DNA from: Leptolyngbya sp. BL0902
Lineage (GTDB): Bacteria; Cyanobacteriota; Cyanobacteriia; Phormidesmidales; Phormidesmidaceae
Length of the DNA: 64,000 nucleotides
Direction: 5' to 3'
Assembly: GCF_016403105.1 (NCBI RefSeq)
Contig: NZ_CP046155.1
Span: 2,170,001-2,234,000, forward strand
Both the position numbers and the translations under genes were made by a program. The notes beneath the pieces are model-generated. The model saw nothing but the letters and a program-made list of their open reading frames with translations, had not been told where the DNA came from and ran no database searches. Positions 27,304 through 35,199 of the stretch are shown here, one piece after another; within the stretch, counting starts at the first letter, position 1, and each line of letters begins with the position of its first letter.

Positions 27304-27674
27304 TCCGTTCTTGGCGCTTAACACAGGGTCTTTTTCTCCCACATTTTTTCCCATCCATGCGGCGATCCCCCTAGGGGGCGATGGCGGGGTGTGAATTAGT
27401 ATAAAGCTAACCCCAGGGCCAACAGTGAACAAACTCTGGGGAAATGGCGCTACCCCTGGGATCTTGCGCCCTCCCATTAACGGTCAGACCTAGGTGAGGG
27501 AAGCGGAGGCGGGCCTTGTGGGGCGCTATATCTAGCGTAGCCCATCGGGTTGAGGGGTGTGGCCGTTCGTGGGCGTCGTGTCACAGTTGGTAATGGTGGA
27601 GAGTGCACAGTTGCGGGCGGTTCCCGGAAAAGGGCGAGTATCATACGGGAGTTGTCCTACCCCGTCCTGCCGCC
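27304..27674. other. Divergent intergenic region
   Basis: 371 bp between the 347-aa unknown gene and the MESH1-like gene. On the minus strand TATACT (complement of 27398-27403) could be a -10 box for the unknown gene. No -35 of quality is visible, and no RNA gene was recognised. Confidence 0.4.
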
Positions 27675-28229
27675 ATGTCCACCGATTCCACCACGGCCCT
27701 GGTGCTCCAGGCCCTCCAGTTCGCAGCCCTCAAACACCGAGACCAACGCCGCAAGGATGAGGCCCAGTCTCCCTACGTCAACCACCTGATTACGGTGGCT
27801 AACCTGCTGGCCAACGTGGGGGGCGTTACCGATCCCGTCACCCTGATGGGGGGCGTGCTGCACGACACCCTCGAAGACACCGCCACCACCCCCGCCGAGC
27901 TAGAAGCCGCCTTTGGCCTCGCAGTCTGCCAAGTGGTGCAGGAAGTGACCGACGACAAAAGCTTGCCCAAGGCCGAGCGCAAACGCCTACAGATTGAACA
28001 CGCGCCCCATCGGTCTCACCATGCCCGCCAGATTAAACTGGCCGACAAGATTTCCAACGTGCAGGATATTGCCGTTTCGCCCCCGGCCACTTGGCCCCTG
28101 GAACGCCGCCAGGAATACCTCGCCTGGACAGAGCAAGTGGTGGCTGGATGTCGAGGTGTAAACCCCGCCCTCGAAGCTCTCTACGACCAAACCCTGGCCC
28201 AGGGGTGGCAGGCCCTAGGTCGATCCTAG
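27675..28229 (+). CDS. MESH1-like (p)ppGpp 3'-pyrophosphohydrolase / HD-domain protein
   Basis: 184-aa single-domain HD hydrolase. Seen: [22 protein letters not shown] (first histidine of the metal site), [11 protein letters not shown] (HD motif), [15 protein letters not shown] and [13 protein letters not shown], all shared with the hydrolase half of SpoT/RelA and with small alarmone hydrolases. No synthetase or regulatory domain is present. It would lower ppGpp. The ATG at 27675 gives the expected compact length; the longer frame upstream is not conserved-looking. Confidence 0.9.
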   Translation: MSTDSTTALVLQALQFAALKHRDQRRKDEAQSPYVNHLITVANLLANVGGVTDPVTLMGGVLHDTLEDTATTPAELEAAFGLAVCQVVQEVTDDKSLPKAERKRLQIEHAPHRSHHARQIKLADKISNVQDIAVSPPATWPLERRQEYLAWTEQVVAGCRGVNPALEALYDQTLAQGWQALGRS

Positions 28230-28316
28230 GGCTGATCTGGGGCTTCAGTCGGATTCGGCGGGGCCTTAGGCCACCTTCTTTGCCAAGCGCCCCCCTTCAT
28301 CGCCTTGGGTGCCGCC

Positions 28317-28436
28317 GTCTCATACCAAATCCGAGTTAGGAACCCCCGATTCCTACCCCCGCCAACGCTAGGGGCGATGTCTCCTCACCCGCTCAGGATA
28401 CCGAGGGCAAACGAGCCGGATTGAGTATCAGATGCC
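28317..28436. repeat. Inverted pair of a dispersed ~27-bp element
   Basis: Left copy at 28317-28340 (TCTCATACCAAATCCGAG...) and right copy at 28405-28436 in reverse (read on the minus strand: TCTGATACTCAATCCGGCTC...). A third, closely similar copy in the first orientation is at 21275-21300 (TCTCATACTGAGTCCGGCTT...). The pair flanks about 65 bp between the MESH1-like and pilin-like genes. It resembles a REP/MITE-like element. Confidence 0.55.
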
Positions 28437-28455
28437 GTCGTATCGGGTGCCGCTC

Positions 28456-29040
28456 TTAGTAGCAATGACGACCATCAGAATTAGGTCTGGCTTGCCCCTG
28501 TCCTTGGCGCATGGCCCCAAGGAGGGTGGACACCACCACACAGCGATGGCTGCGTCGGCCCCCAGCACCAACAACAGTGATGCGCCCTAGCTGAGATCTG
28601 ACGTTGCCTTTATGGTCAAATCTCACGTAGTAAATGCCGCCACTCTGAAGCAGCGTATTATCTTCGCCTGCAAGGCCCACGCCTTCAATCAGGGGTATCC
28701 ATTGCGTGACCCGAACGGCGGCGATGGAGTCGGGATGGCTCGCCCATTCCAGCCTGCCATTGCGTTCCCGCAGGCTAAAGCGCTGGGGCTGGCGCAGTTG
28801 GGAGGCATCCCACTGGGTGCGACGCAAAGCCTGATAGAGCATGGATTGGGTCATGTTGACGCGCCGCTGATCGAGAAACCCCAACCAACTGGGGAGGGCA
28901 ATGGCCACCACAAGGGCGACCAGCGTTACTACAATGAGGCTTTCCAGCAGGGTGAAGCCCCCCTGGGGGAAAGGTCTTTGGGATGCTACACGCCTTGCCT
29001 GGACAGAAGCCCCAGGTGGCCGGGAAGGAAATGAAGCCAT
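28456..29040 (-). CDS. Type IV pilin-like / pseudopilin protein (GspH-type)
   Basis: About 194 aa from ATG 29040 (an ATG nine bases upstream is also in frame). Seen: a prepilin peptidase site and hydrophobic spine GFTLLESLIVVTLVALVVAI, preceded by a long basic leader of about 27 residues. After it comes a globular domain ending with RCVVVSTLLGAMRQGQ, a form seen in cyanobacterial minor pilins, and a terminal cysteine. It would be cleaved after Gly and assembled in a type IV pilus or pseudopilus. No other pilus genes are near. Confidence 0.85.
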   Translation of the reverse strand: MASFPSRPPGASVQARRVASQRPFPQGGFTLLESLIVVTLVALVVAIALPSWLGFLDQRRVNMTQSMLYQALRRTQWDASQLRQPQRFSLRERNGRLEWASHPDSIAAVRVTQWIPLIEGVGLAGEDNTLLQSGGIYYVRFDHKGNVRSQLGRITVVGAGGRRSHRCVVVSTLLGAMRQGQGQARPNSDGRHCY

Positions 29041-29079
29041 GGTGTACATTTACAAGTAGACGCCCCTAACTGGCCTAGG

Positions 29080-29739
29080 ATGCCCGCCCCTGCTATGTTT
29101 GCCCCTGCTTTGCCATCCCCTCAGTCAATCGGCGTATCTCTTGGCGCATTCGGGTCTCTCCCCATCAGCAACGTCATTGCTCAGGTCACTCCAACCGCCT
29201 GGGTGGCTCCCCTCTACGGGCTGTTGCTGCTGGTAATGGTCGTGGGGGTTGTGGGGGCGGTGGTGCCTGCCCTGCCAGGGATTAGCCTCGTGCTGGGGGC
29301 CGTGATTGTGTGGGGCTTTGTGGTGGGCTTTAGCAGCCTGAAATGGGCCTTGGGGGTAACGATAGTTGCCACCGTGCTGAGCGTCCTGATTGACTACCTG
29401 GCTGGAGTTCTGGGGGCGCAGCGGGTAGGGGCAAGCACTTGGGGCCAAGTGGGGGCGTTTATTGGGATGTTTTTGGGGCTGTTTGGGCTGCTGCCCCTGT
29501 TGCCCACGGGCATTCCGCTGCTGGGTCTGCTGCTGGGCACGGTGTTAGGGGCTTTTATTGGCGAATTTCTGTACCGCCGCGAGCTGGCGCTGGGTCAACG
29601 CATGATCCAGTCCGGCAAAGTAGGGATAGCCATTGTGGTGGGCACACTGGTGGGCAATGTGCTCCAGGGAGTATTGGCGCTGATAGCTTTTGTCGTGTTT
29701 GTGGCGACGACCTGGCAAGGCGTTTGGGCGCTGATGTAA
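29080..29739 (+). CDS. DUF456 family membrane protein
   Basis: 219-aa protein with about five hydrophobic segments. Seen: LYGLLLLVMVVGVVGAVVPALPGISLVLGA, the glycine-rich first repeat of DUF456, and LGLFGLLPLLPTGIPLLGLLLGTVLGAFIGE, the second. Between them is ALGVTIVATVLSVLIDYLAGVLGA. Function unknown in all members. The start may be 29080 or the ATG at 29095. It converges on kaiC with 48 bp between stops. Confidence 0.85.
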   Translation: MPAPAMFAPALPSPQSIGVSLGAFGSLPISNVIAQVTPTAWVAPLYGLLLLVMVVGVVGAVVPALPGISLVLGAVIVWGFVVGFSSLKWALGVTIVATVLSVLIDYLAGVLGAQRVGASTWGQVGAFIGMFLGLFGLLPLLPTGIPLLGLLLGTVLGAFIGEFLYRRELALGQRMIQSGKVGIAIVVGTLVGNVLQGVLALIAFVVFVATTWQGVWALM

Positions 29740-29787
29740 GCTCTCCCTAAACTTCCGTTCCTATTCCTAAGCAGAAATCGGCAGCGG

Positions 29788-31344
29788 CTACTCCATAGCG
29801 TCGCTTTGGACACCCTGGACGATGCGGGACAGTTCGCTCTTTTCGTCCACGGCAATGCGGGTGGGAGAACCGCTGATAATCCGCTCCAGGTTGCGGAAGG
29901 AGTCTTTAATTTCCGGGCCGTGGCTGCTGATGGTGTATTCCCGAATGCCCTTGTCGTGCCAGGAACCGCGCATTTTGAAAACGTTGATGGCGCGAGACAT
30001 TTCGCCGCGTACCTCCACGTATTGCAGCATCAAAATCGTGTCGGTGATGGTGGAAATGTGGGACTCGGTGATGGAGTGCAGCCCCATGAACTGCTCGGTG
30101 GTGTTGGTGAAGAATCCGGTGATTTCCTCCTGCTTGGCAAAGCCCGTGACGCCAATCACAAACTGGCGGAAGGAGTTGTTGCTGACGCCGCGATCCAGGG
30201 CTGAAAGGGAGTCAATCGCCATGCGGGCGGGCTTGAACTGGGAAATCTCGGTCTTGATGATTTGTAGGTGATCTTCCAGGCCAGCGGATTCGGGGTAGGC
30301 GCAGATGATTTTGAGGAGGCCCTGCTGCTCCATGGCCTCAAAGTCGATGCCCCAGGAGTAGGCGTTGCGGGAGAGCTGGGCGCGGGATTCTTCGTAGGCA
30401 AACAGGATGGCCCGTTCTCCGGCCTTGCAGCCATCGACGAGGAACTTGCTGACCAGCAGGGTTTTGCCCGTACCCGTGGCCCCGGTAGCCAAAATGATGG
30501 AATCCTTGAAAAAGCCGCCGCCGCACATTTCGTCGAGGGTGGGCACGCCGGAGGACACCCTGGCATTGGAGGATCGCTGGGTCAATCGCATCGCTCCCAA
30601 GGGGAAAATGTTAACGCCGTCGTTGGTGATGGTGAAGGGATATTCCCCCTTCATGTGGGTGGTGCCGCGAAGCTTGAGGATTTCCATGGTGCGGCGGCGG
30701 CGTTCCCCTTCCAGGGCGTTGCGGACGATCACCACGTTGTCGGAAACAAATTCTTCCACCCCAAAGCGGGCGACGGGGCCGTATTCGTCCAGGCGTTCGG
30801 TGGTCATTACCGTGGTCACGCCCATCAGCTTAAGGCGGGCCACCAGGCGAAAGATTTCTCGCCGCACCACGGAGGCGGCATCGTACTGCTGAAACACCGC
30901 CGTCACCGAGTCGATGGAGACGCGCTTGGCCTTGTATTTGCGGATGGCGTACTGGATCCGCTCGATTAGGGCCGACAGGTCAAAGTTGCCCACCACATCC
31001 TGACCTTCCGGGTCGGGGGAGGCATCGAGGATGAACAGCTTGCCCTCGTCCACCAGCTTTTGCAGATTCCAGCCAAAGCTGTAGGCGTTTTGAATGATGT
31101 CCTCCGGCGATTCCTCGAAGGTGACAAACACACCGGGCTCGTCAAATTCGGTGATGCCGTTGTAGATAAACTGCACCGCAAACAGCGTCTTCCCCGTCCC
31201 GGAGGTGCCGCTGACCAAGGTAGAACGACCCATGGGAATGCCGCCATGGCTGATGTCGTCAAAGCCCTCGATCATGGTGCGGGTTTTGCGAACCCCCAAG
31301 GGCAGGGTAGAGGAGGGCAGATCGGGTTGGGCGTTGTCAGTCAT
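29788..31344 (-). CDS. kaiC: Circadian clock ATPase/autokinase KaiC
   Basis: 518-aa double-domain RecA-like ATPase, the core of the cyanobacterial clock. CI has Walker A GTSGTGKT (46-53) with catalytic E77/E78; CII has GATGTGKT (288-295) with E318/E319. The autophosphorylation block is conserved: T426, S431 and T432 in SITESHISTITDT. Residue 402, reported to set the period through ATPase rate, is Phe (VTGFAKQEE), where the S. elongatus protein has Tyr as I recall it. The C-terminal A-loop and KaiA-binding tail are present. It lies 132 bp after kaiB on the same strand; kaiBC cotranscription is expected. The product forms cytosolic hexamers with KaiA and KaiB. Confidence 0.98.
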   Translation of the reverse strand: MTDNAQPDLPSSTLPLGVRKTRTMIEGFDDISHGGIPMGRSTLVSGTSGTGKTLFAVQFIYNGITEFDEPGVFVTFEESPEDIIQNAYSFGWNLQKLVDEGKLFILDASPDPEGQDVVGNFDLSALIERIQYAIRKYKAKRVSIDSVTAVFQQYDAASVVRREIFRLVARLKLMGVTTVMTTERLDEYGPVARFGVEEFVSDNVVIVRNALEGERRRRTMEILKLRGTTHMKGEYPFTITNDGVNIFPLGAMRLTQRSSNARVSSGVPTLDEMCGGGFFKDSIILATGATGTGKTLLVSKFLVDGCKAGERAILFAYEESRAQLSRNAYSWGIDFEAMEQQGLLKIICAYPESAGLEDHLQIIKTEISQFKPARMAIDSLSALDRGVSNNSFRQFVIGVTGFAKQEEITGFFTNTTEQFMGLHSITESHISTITDTILMLQYVEVRGEMSRAINVFKMRGSWHDKGIREYTISSHGPEIKDSFRNLERIISGSPTRIAVDEKSELSRIVQGVQSDAME

Positions 31345-31476
31345 GGGAAGGGCTTAGGGCAAACAGGAAGGAAGAGGCAAGGCCATCAGGGGTGAGCCAT
31401 TAGCATACCGTGATCCGATGGGCTAGATCTGACTCACAGGGGCTGAGTTGCGGCTCAGCGACAAGGTCATGGTCGG

Positions 31477-31791
31477 TTAGTTGTAGATATCATCCTCACG
31501 GAGTTCATCGTAGAGAAGATCGAGGCCAATCAGCACCCGTTCTCGGTCGGAGAGATCGCCGATAATTTTCCGCACCGGGGGCGGCAAAATCTTTGAGAGG
31601 GTGGGGGTGGCGAGGATCTTATCCTCCTCCGCCAGCTGGGGATTTTTCAGCACATCAATCACCTTGAGGGCATAGACCCCCTGAAACTCTTGTTCGAGAA
31701 TGTTGTTGAGGGTTTTGAGCGCCCGAATCGAATTGGGCGTATTACCCGCCACATAGAGCTTCAGGATGTAGGTTTTTTTGACGGCACTCAT
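31477..31791 (-). CDS. kaiB: Circadian clock protein KaiB
   Basis: 104-aa fold-switching protein that binds phosphorylated KaiC, sequesters KaiA and competes with SasA. Seen: [67 protein letters not shown] and an acidic C-terminus. This is a KaiB1-type sequence of normal length. The frame is open to 31896, but the ATG at 31791 ([10 protein letters not shown]) matches known KaiB N-termini. A perfect TATAAT lies about 55 bp upstream. Confidence 0.97.
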   Translation of the reverse strand: MSAVKKTYILKLYVAGNTPNSIRALKTLNNILEQEFQGVYALKVIDVLKNPQLAEEDKILATPTLSKILPPPVRKIIGDLSDRERVLIGLDLLYDELREDDIYN

Positions 31792-31846
31792 GGGCTTATG
31801 CTCTGCAAAGGAAGAACTAGGGAAACCTAGATTAGGGACGCCATTG

Positions 31847-31852
31847 ATTATA
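31847..31852 (-). promoter_or_regulatory. Candidate -10 box of the kaiBC promoter
   Basis: Minus-strand TATAAT (plus-strand ATTATA) in the 174-bp gap between kaiA and kaiB, predicting a transcript start about 50 nt before the kaiB ATG. The hexamer 17 bp further upstream (AAGGGC) is a poor -35, as is common in clock-controlled promoters. Confidence 0.4.
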
Positions 31853-31965
31853 TCGGCTGAACTGAACTCGCCCTTATCCAACTCCCGCAGAACCACTGTC
31901 CGTGGATTTACTGACCCCGTTTTTGACTACAAAGAGGATGGTTGTGGCCTCAGCGGGTGGATAGG

Positions 31966-32817
31966 CTAGGGCTCTCTAGGAATAGAGCGGCGATACATTT
32001 CACAGAGGTGGGCGATCACATCAATCAGGGTGAGACGGTAATCCAGCAAAATTTCCTCACTGCGCCCCTCCAGCTTAAGCTGCTTGGAGAACTCATCCAT
32101 CAAATCCATGTGCATTTCCACAATCAGCGATACCGAAACATCCGCCATGAAGGCTTGATTCACAAAGGCATCAATGTTGGGATTGAGGTTGGCGTCGTTG
32201 GAAAAATAACCCAGCACAATCTTGCGGTAGTCAATTTTGAGCTGGTTGAGAAGCGCGTCACGGTCAACCTGACTCATATTGCGGAGGAAGTATTCGGGAT
32301 TACGCTTGTAGTAAACGCCAAGGTAGCCCAGGCGGGCCTTGAGCTTGTCGGTGAGACGCCCCTGCTGGGCACTCAGCAGTTCGGGAATAGCTGCCGCCGC
32401 CGCAATAGGCGGTAGGACAGGGCTGGCGGGCAATGCCAAAAACTGCTGAATGGCGCGGGTGATGGCGGCTTCCAGTTGGCCGAGGTGGTCGCTGGACAGA
32501 ACCACAACGGCACTGTGGTAGACCTCGGCCCAGGGCTGGTGGGTCAAGCTATGGTCGGAGGGATCCGCCGCTGAAGCAACCACCACTACGGGCAGCAAAA
32601 TGCCCGCCTCGGCCAAGGCGGGCAGCCAGGGTTTCAGCAGGGCATCTTCGGTGACGAGGCAGTCAATTTGAGCGCCTCGATCTCGCAACTGCACCAGACT
32701 CTCCTCCACGGTGGTGCCCAAGCACACCACAAATCGGTCGGGCGATAAAAGCTGCCCCGCCTCAGCCAGCGACTCCCGAGACCGAGCAAGGATATAGATC
32801 TGTAAGGGTGCAACCAA
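31966..32817 (-). CDS. kaiA: Circadian clock regulator KaiA (full-length)
   Basis: 283-aa activator of KaiC autophosphorylation. The N-terminal pseudo-receiver domain spans about residues 1-135. The C-terminal helical KaiC-binding/dimerisation domain carries ERLGYLGVYYKR-type (here ARLGYLGVYYKRNPEYFLRN) and ILLDYRLTLIDVIAHLCEMYRRSIPR sequences. It is full length, unlike the short KaiA of some Nostocales. The only usable start is TTG at 32817 (MVAPLQIYIL): an in-frame stop lies at about 32844, and no ATG or GTG aligns with the conserved N-terminus. Weak initiation may keep KaiA low relative to KaiB and KaiC (inference). Confidence 0.95.
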   Translation of the reverse strand: MVAPLQIYILARSRESLAEAGQLLSPDRFVVCLGTTVEESLVQLRDRGAQIDCLVTEDALLKPWLPALAEAGILLPVVVVASAADPSDHSLTHQPWAEVYHSAVVVLSSDHLGQLEAAITRAIQQFLALPASPVLPPIAAAAAIPELLSAQQGRLTDKLKARLGYLGVYYKRNPEYFLRNMSQVDRDALLNQLKIDYRKIVLGYFSNDANLNPNIDAFVNQAFMADVSVSLIVEMHMDLMDEFSKQLKLEGRSEEILLDYRLTLIDVIAHLCEMYRRSIPREP

Positions 32818-32878
32818 AGTAGCTAATCTGCTAAAAGAACGCTAAACCGTGAACGCCAGCCGCCAATGCTAGCCTGGG

Positions 32879-32908
32879 ATGATAAGCCCAGGATTGAGTG
32901 GCTGTCAG
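32879..32908 (-). promoter_or_regulatory. Candidate kaiA promoter
   Basis: On the minus strand CTGACA (32903-32908) is followed after 18 bp by TATCAT (32879-32884). This is one mismatch from TTGACA and one from TATAAT. The predicted transcript would start near 32872, giving a leader of about 55 nt before the TTG start of kaiA. Confidence 0.4.
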
Positions 32909-33100
32909 AACGTTATCTTAGAGCCCGGCCAGGTCACAAATGTTGATATTTCTTAATTGTAAAGGCTGGTTGCCAGGATGTTGCCTGATTATTGCAATTT
33001 ACAACCTCGCCAATAGAATCGTGATCAGGCCCATGGCTAGCCCCATCACCATCAAGGTGGGCCATGCTCCCACCGTCTTCACCCATAGGGCAGGCTGAGA

Positions 33101-35032
33101 ATGGCGTCGTCGTCTTCGTCCCAGCCGTCTTCACCCCCTAGCCCAGAACCTCCAGCTTTGGGGCTGTGGCCTTGGCTGATGGCGGTACCCAGCTATCCAC
33201 CCACCGCCACCCTCGCCCAGGTGGTGGCCGATCTGGCCCAGCGGGGAGGATCCCCATGGCCTAGCCACATCATTGTGGTAGACAATCATCAGCGCCCCCA
33301 GGGAGCTTTGGCCTTGGGCTGGTTGTGGGTGCGCCAGCAAGGGGAAGATCCCGCCGCCGTGGATCTTCAGGCTTGTTTGGCCCACCTAGAACCCGTGACC
33401 GCTATCCTCGCCGATACCGATCCTAACGACCTGGGGCGGGCGCAAATGGCTCTGTCTGCCTCCTGCTGGGTGGGAGTGGACGCCGAGGGCACCTATCGAG
33501 GCACCGTGAATCGGCTCGCCTTGGTTGATCAGGGGTATGGGCTGTCGGCGGGGCGGGCTGTCGATCACCGTCGGCTACGGGCCGCCTCAGATCAAGAGCA
33601 GCAGTGGGTCATGGCCATTGGCCATGCCCTCAAAAACCCCCTCACGTCCCTATTGGGGCTGTCTACCCTGCTGTTAGATCATCGGGTTGGCCCCCTCAAC
33701 GACCGTCAGGCCCGCTATGCCACCTTGATGCGGCGGGCCATTCGCAAGCTGATCCGCCTTGTGAATCAACTGGTGGACTGGATGCGCCTGGAGGCAGGGC
33801 AAATTGACCTTGAGACGGAGACCCTAGACCTGCGAGCCTTAACGGAAACCCTGCTGCCTACATTTCTCACCAGTTGGCTGCCCGATGCCGTTGCCCCTCC
33901 GCCCTGGATGGCTACCTTTAGCTGCTCTCTGCCCGCCCACCTGCCTGCCCTCAAGGCCGACCAGCGACGGGTTCAGCAAAGTCTGTACGGCGTTTTGGGC
34001 TATCTCCTCCACCGGGGGGCTACCCCTCAAACCCTCACCCTAGAGCCTTGGGGTTCCTGGGTTGGGCTAACGATCCGAGCAGAGGCCCCGGATGCCGACG
34101 TTCCGGCATCCATCCCCTGGACTGTCACCCTGGGGGTCGAGGTAGATAGTTTAGAGACGTTGGGGTTGGCCCTGGCCCGTCGCCTTTGCCAGCAGCAGGG
34201 CGGCGACCTGGTGGGGTTCTGCTCTCCCCTCGATGGCTACCACATTACCCTCCTGTTCCCCCCGGATCGATCCCAGGCCGAGGCAAGGGCAGGGGGCGAT
34301 ACCGGACTGGAACACCTTGTCTTGTTGGTCAGCACCAATGGCAACCAAGTCAGGGCCCTCCAGGAATACCGCACCGACCAAACCATTCGGCTGCTGCTGG
34401 CTACCGGATGGGAGGAGGCCATGGACTTAGCTCAGCGGCTCACCCCATCCCTAGTGTTGCTAGATCAGCCATCCCTGGTAGATTTGCCGCCGAACCCCCT
34501 GGCCATTTTGGCCCAGATGATGCCCCGCCCTGATTCGCTGGTGATGGTGAACAGTGCCGATTCCCTGGCCTTAGCCCTAGCGACCCTGTCCAGACCATCC
34601 CCCGTCCGGGAGATAGTCCCGCCGCCTCTCCCAGCCACCCCTACCCCCAGTCCACCCACCCTGCTGATCTTGGCCTACCGAGGTCGATCTTCCCGCGAAC
34701 CGGGCACCCTCGACACCGACTGGCAGGCTACCCTGCAACGACAGCGCTGCCGTTTGGTGCAGGCCGATGACCTGGTGCAGGCCAGACTACTCTGCCGGGT
34801 GTGGCAGCCCCAGGCCATTGTGCTGACGGGCGGCGAGGGCTTCACCACCGAAGACTGGGACTGGGTGGTGCAATGCCCAGAGCTGATGGAGCGGCCCTGG
34901 ATCACCCTCTCAGCCCTGACTGGCCCTGTTCCGGCTGGGTTAGTGGTGGTGGATGGGGCCCAGATTCTAGCGCCCTCTACGCCGGAAGACCTGGTACATC
35001 TGATACAGATGCTTGAGACTACCCAAGGGTAA
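33101..35032 (+). CDS. CBS-domain protein with degenerate histidine kinase and pseudo-receiver domains
   Basis: 643-aa cytosolic protein divergent from kaiA (283-bp gap). Residues about 25-145 look like a CBS pair (PPTATLAQVVADLAQ, HIIVVDNHQRPQGALALG; PVTAILADTDPNDL, WVGVDAEGTYRGTV). A HisKA helix at about 165-235 keeps His175, but the box reads GHALKNPLT, with Ala in place of the usual acidic residue. The ATPase region has no N-box Asn (SLYGVLGYLLHRG) and no DxGxG motif. Two receiver-like folds follow (from about 405 and 525): the first keeps the LVLLD aspartate but lacks the acidic pair, and the second lacks both. It is probably a pseudokinase sensor or scaffold. This is not SasA, as no KaiB-like domain is seen. 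Confidence 0.8.
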   Translation: MASSSSSQPSSPPSPEPPALGLWPWLMAVPSYPPTATLAQVVADLAQRGGSPWPSHIIVVDNHQRPQGALALGWLWVRQQGEDPAAVDLQACLAHLEPVTAILADTDPNDLGRAQMALSASCWVGVDAEGTYRGTVNRLALVDQGYGLSAGRAVDHRRLRAASDQEQQWVMAIGHALKNPLTSLLGLSTLLLDHRVGPLNDRQARYATLMRRAIRKLIRLVNQLVDWMRLEAGQIDLETETLDLRALTETLLPTFLTSWLPDAVAPPPWMATFSCSLPAHLPALKADQRRVQQSLYGVLGYLLHRGATPQTLTLEPWGSWVGLTIRAEAPDADVPASIPWTVTLGVEVDSLETLGLALARRLCQQQGGDLVGFCSPLDGYHITLLFPPDRSQAEARAGGDTGLEHLVLLVSTNGNQVRALQEYRTDQTIRLLLATGWEEAMDLAQRLTPSLVLLDQPSLVDLPPNPLAILAQMMPRPDSLVMVNSADSLALALATLSRPSPVREIVPPPLPATPTPSPPTLLILAYRGRSSREPGTLDTDWQATLQRQRCRLVQADDLVQARLLCRVWQPQAIVLTGGEGFTTEDWDWVVQCPELMERPWITLSALTGPVPAGLVVVDGAQILAPSTPEDLVHLIQMLETTQG

Positions 35033-35199
35033 GATAGGATACTAAAAGCAACAATATTTAACGAAAACTAGCCCCATAAATTCCATCAACAGCGGCGATC
35101 TGAGAACCATGCCCCAACGATTCCCAGTCCCCTAGCCTCTGCTCGGTTCGCAGTTTAGGGACCTCCCAACTAGGGCCGTTGTGATCTCTGGATCTGGCG

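Noticed and set aside
33101-35032. Identification as the clock kinase SasA
   Set aside because: No KaiB-like N-terminal domain, and the kinase motifs are degenerate.
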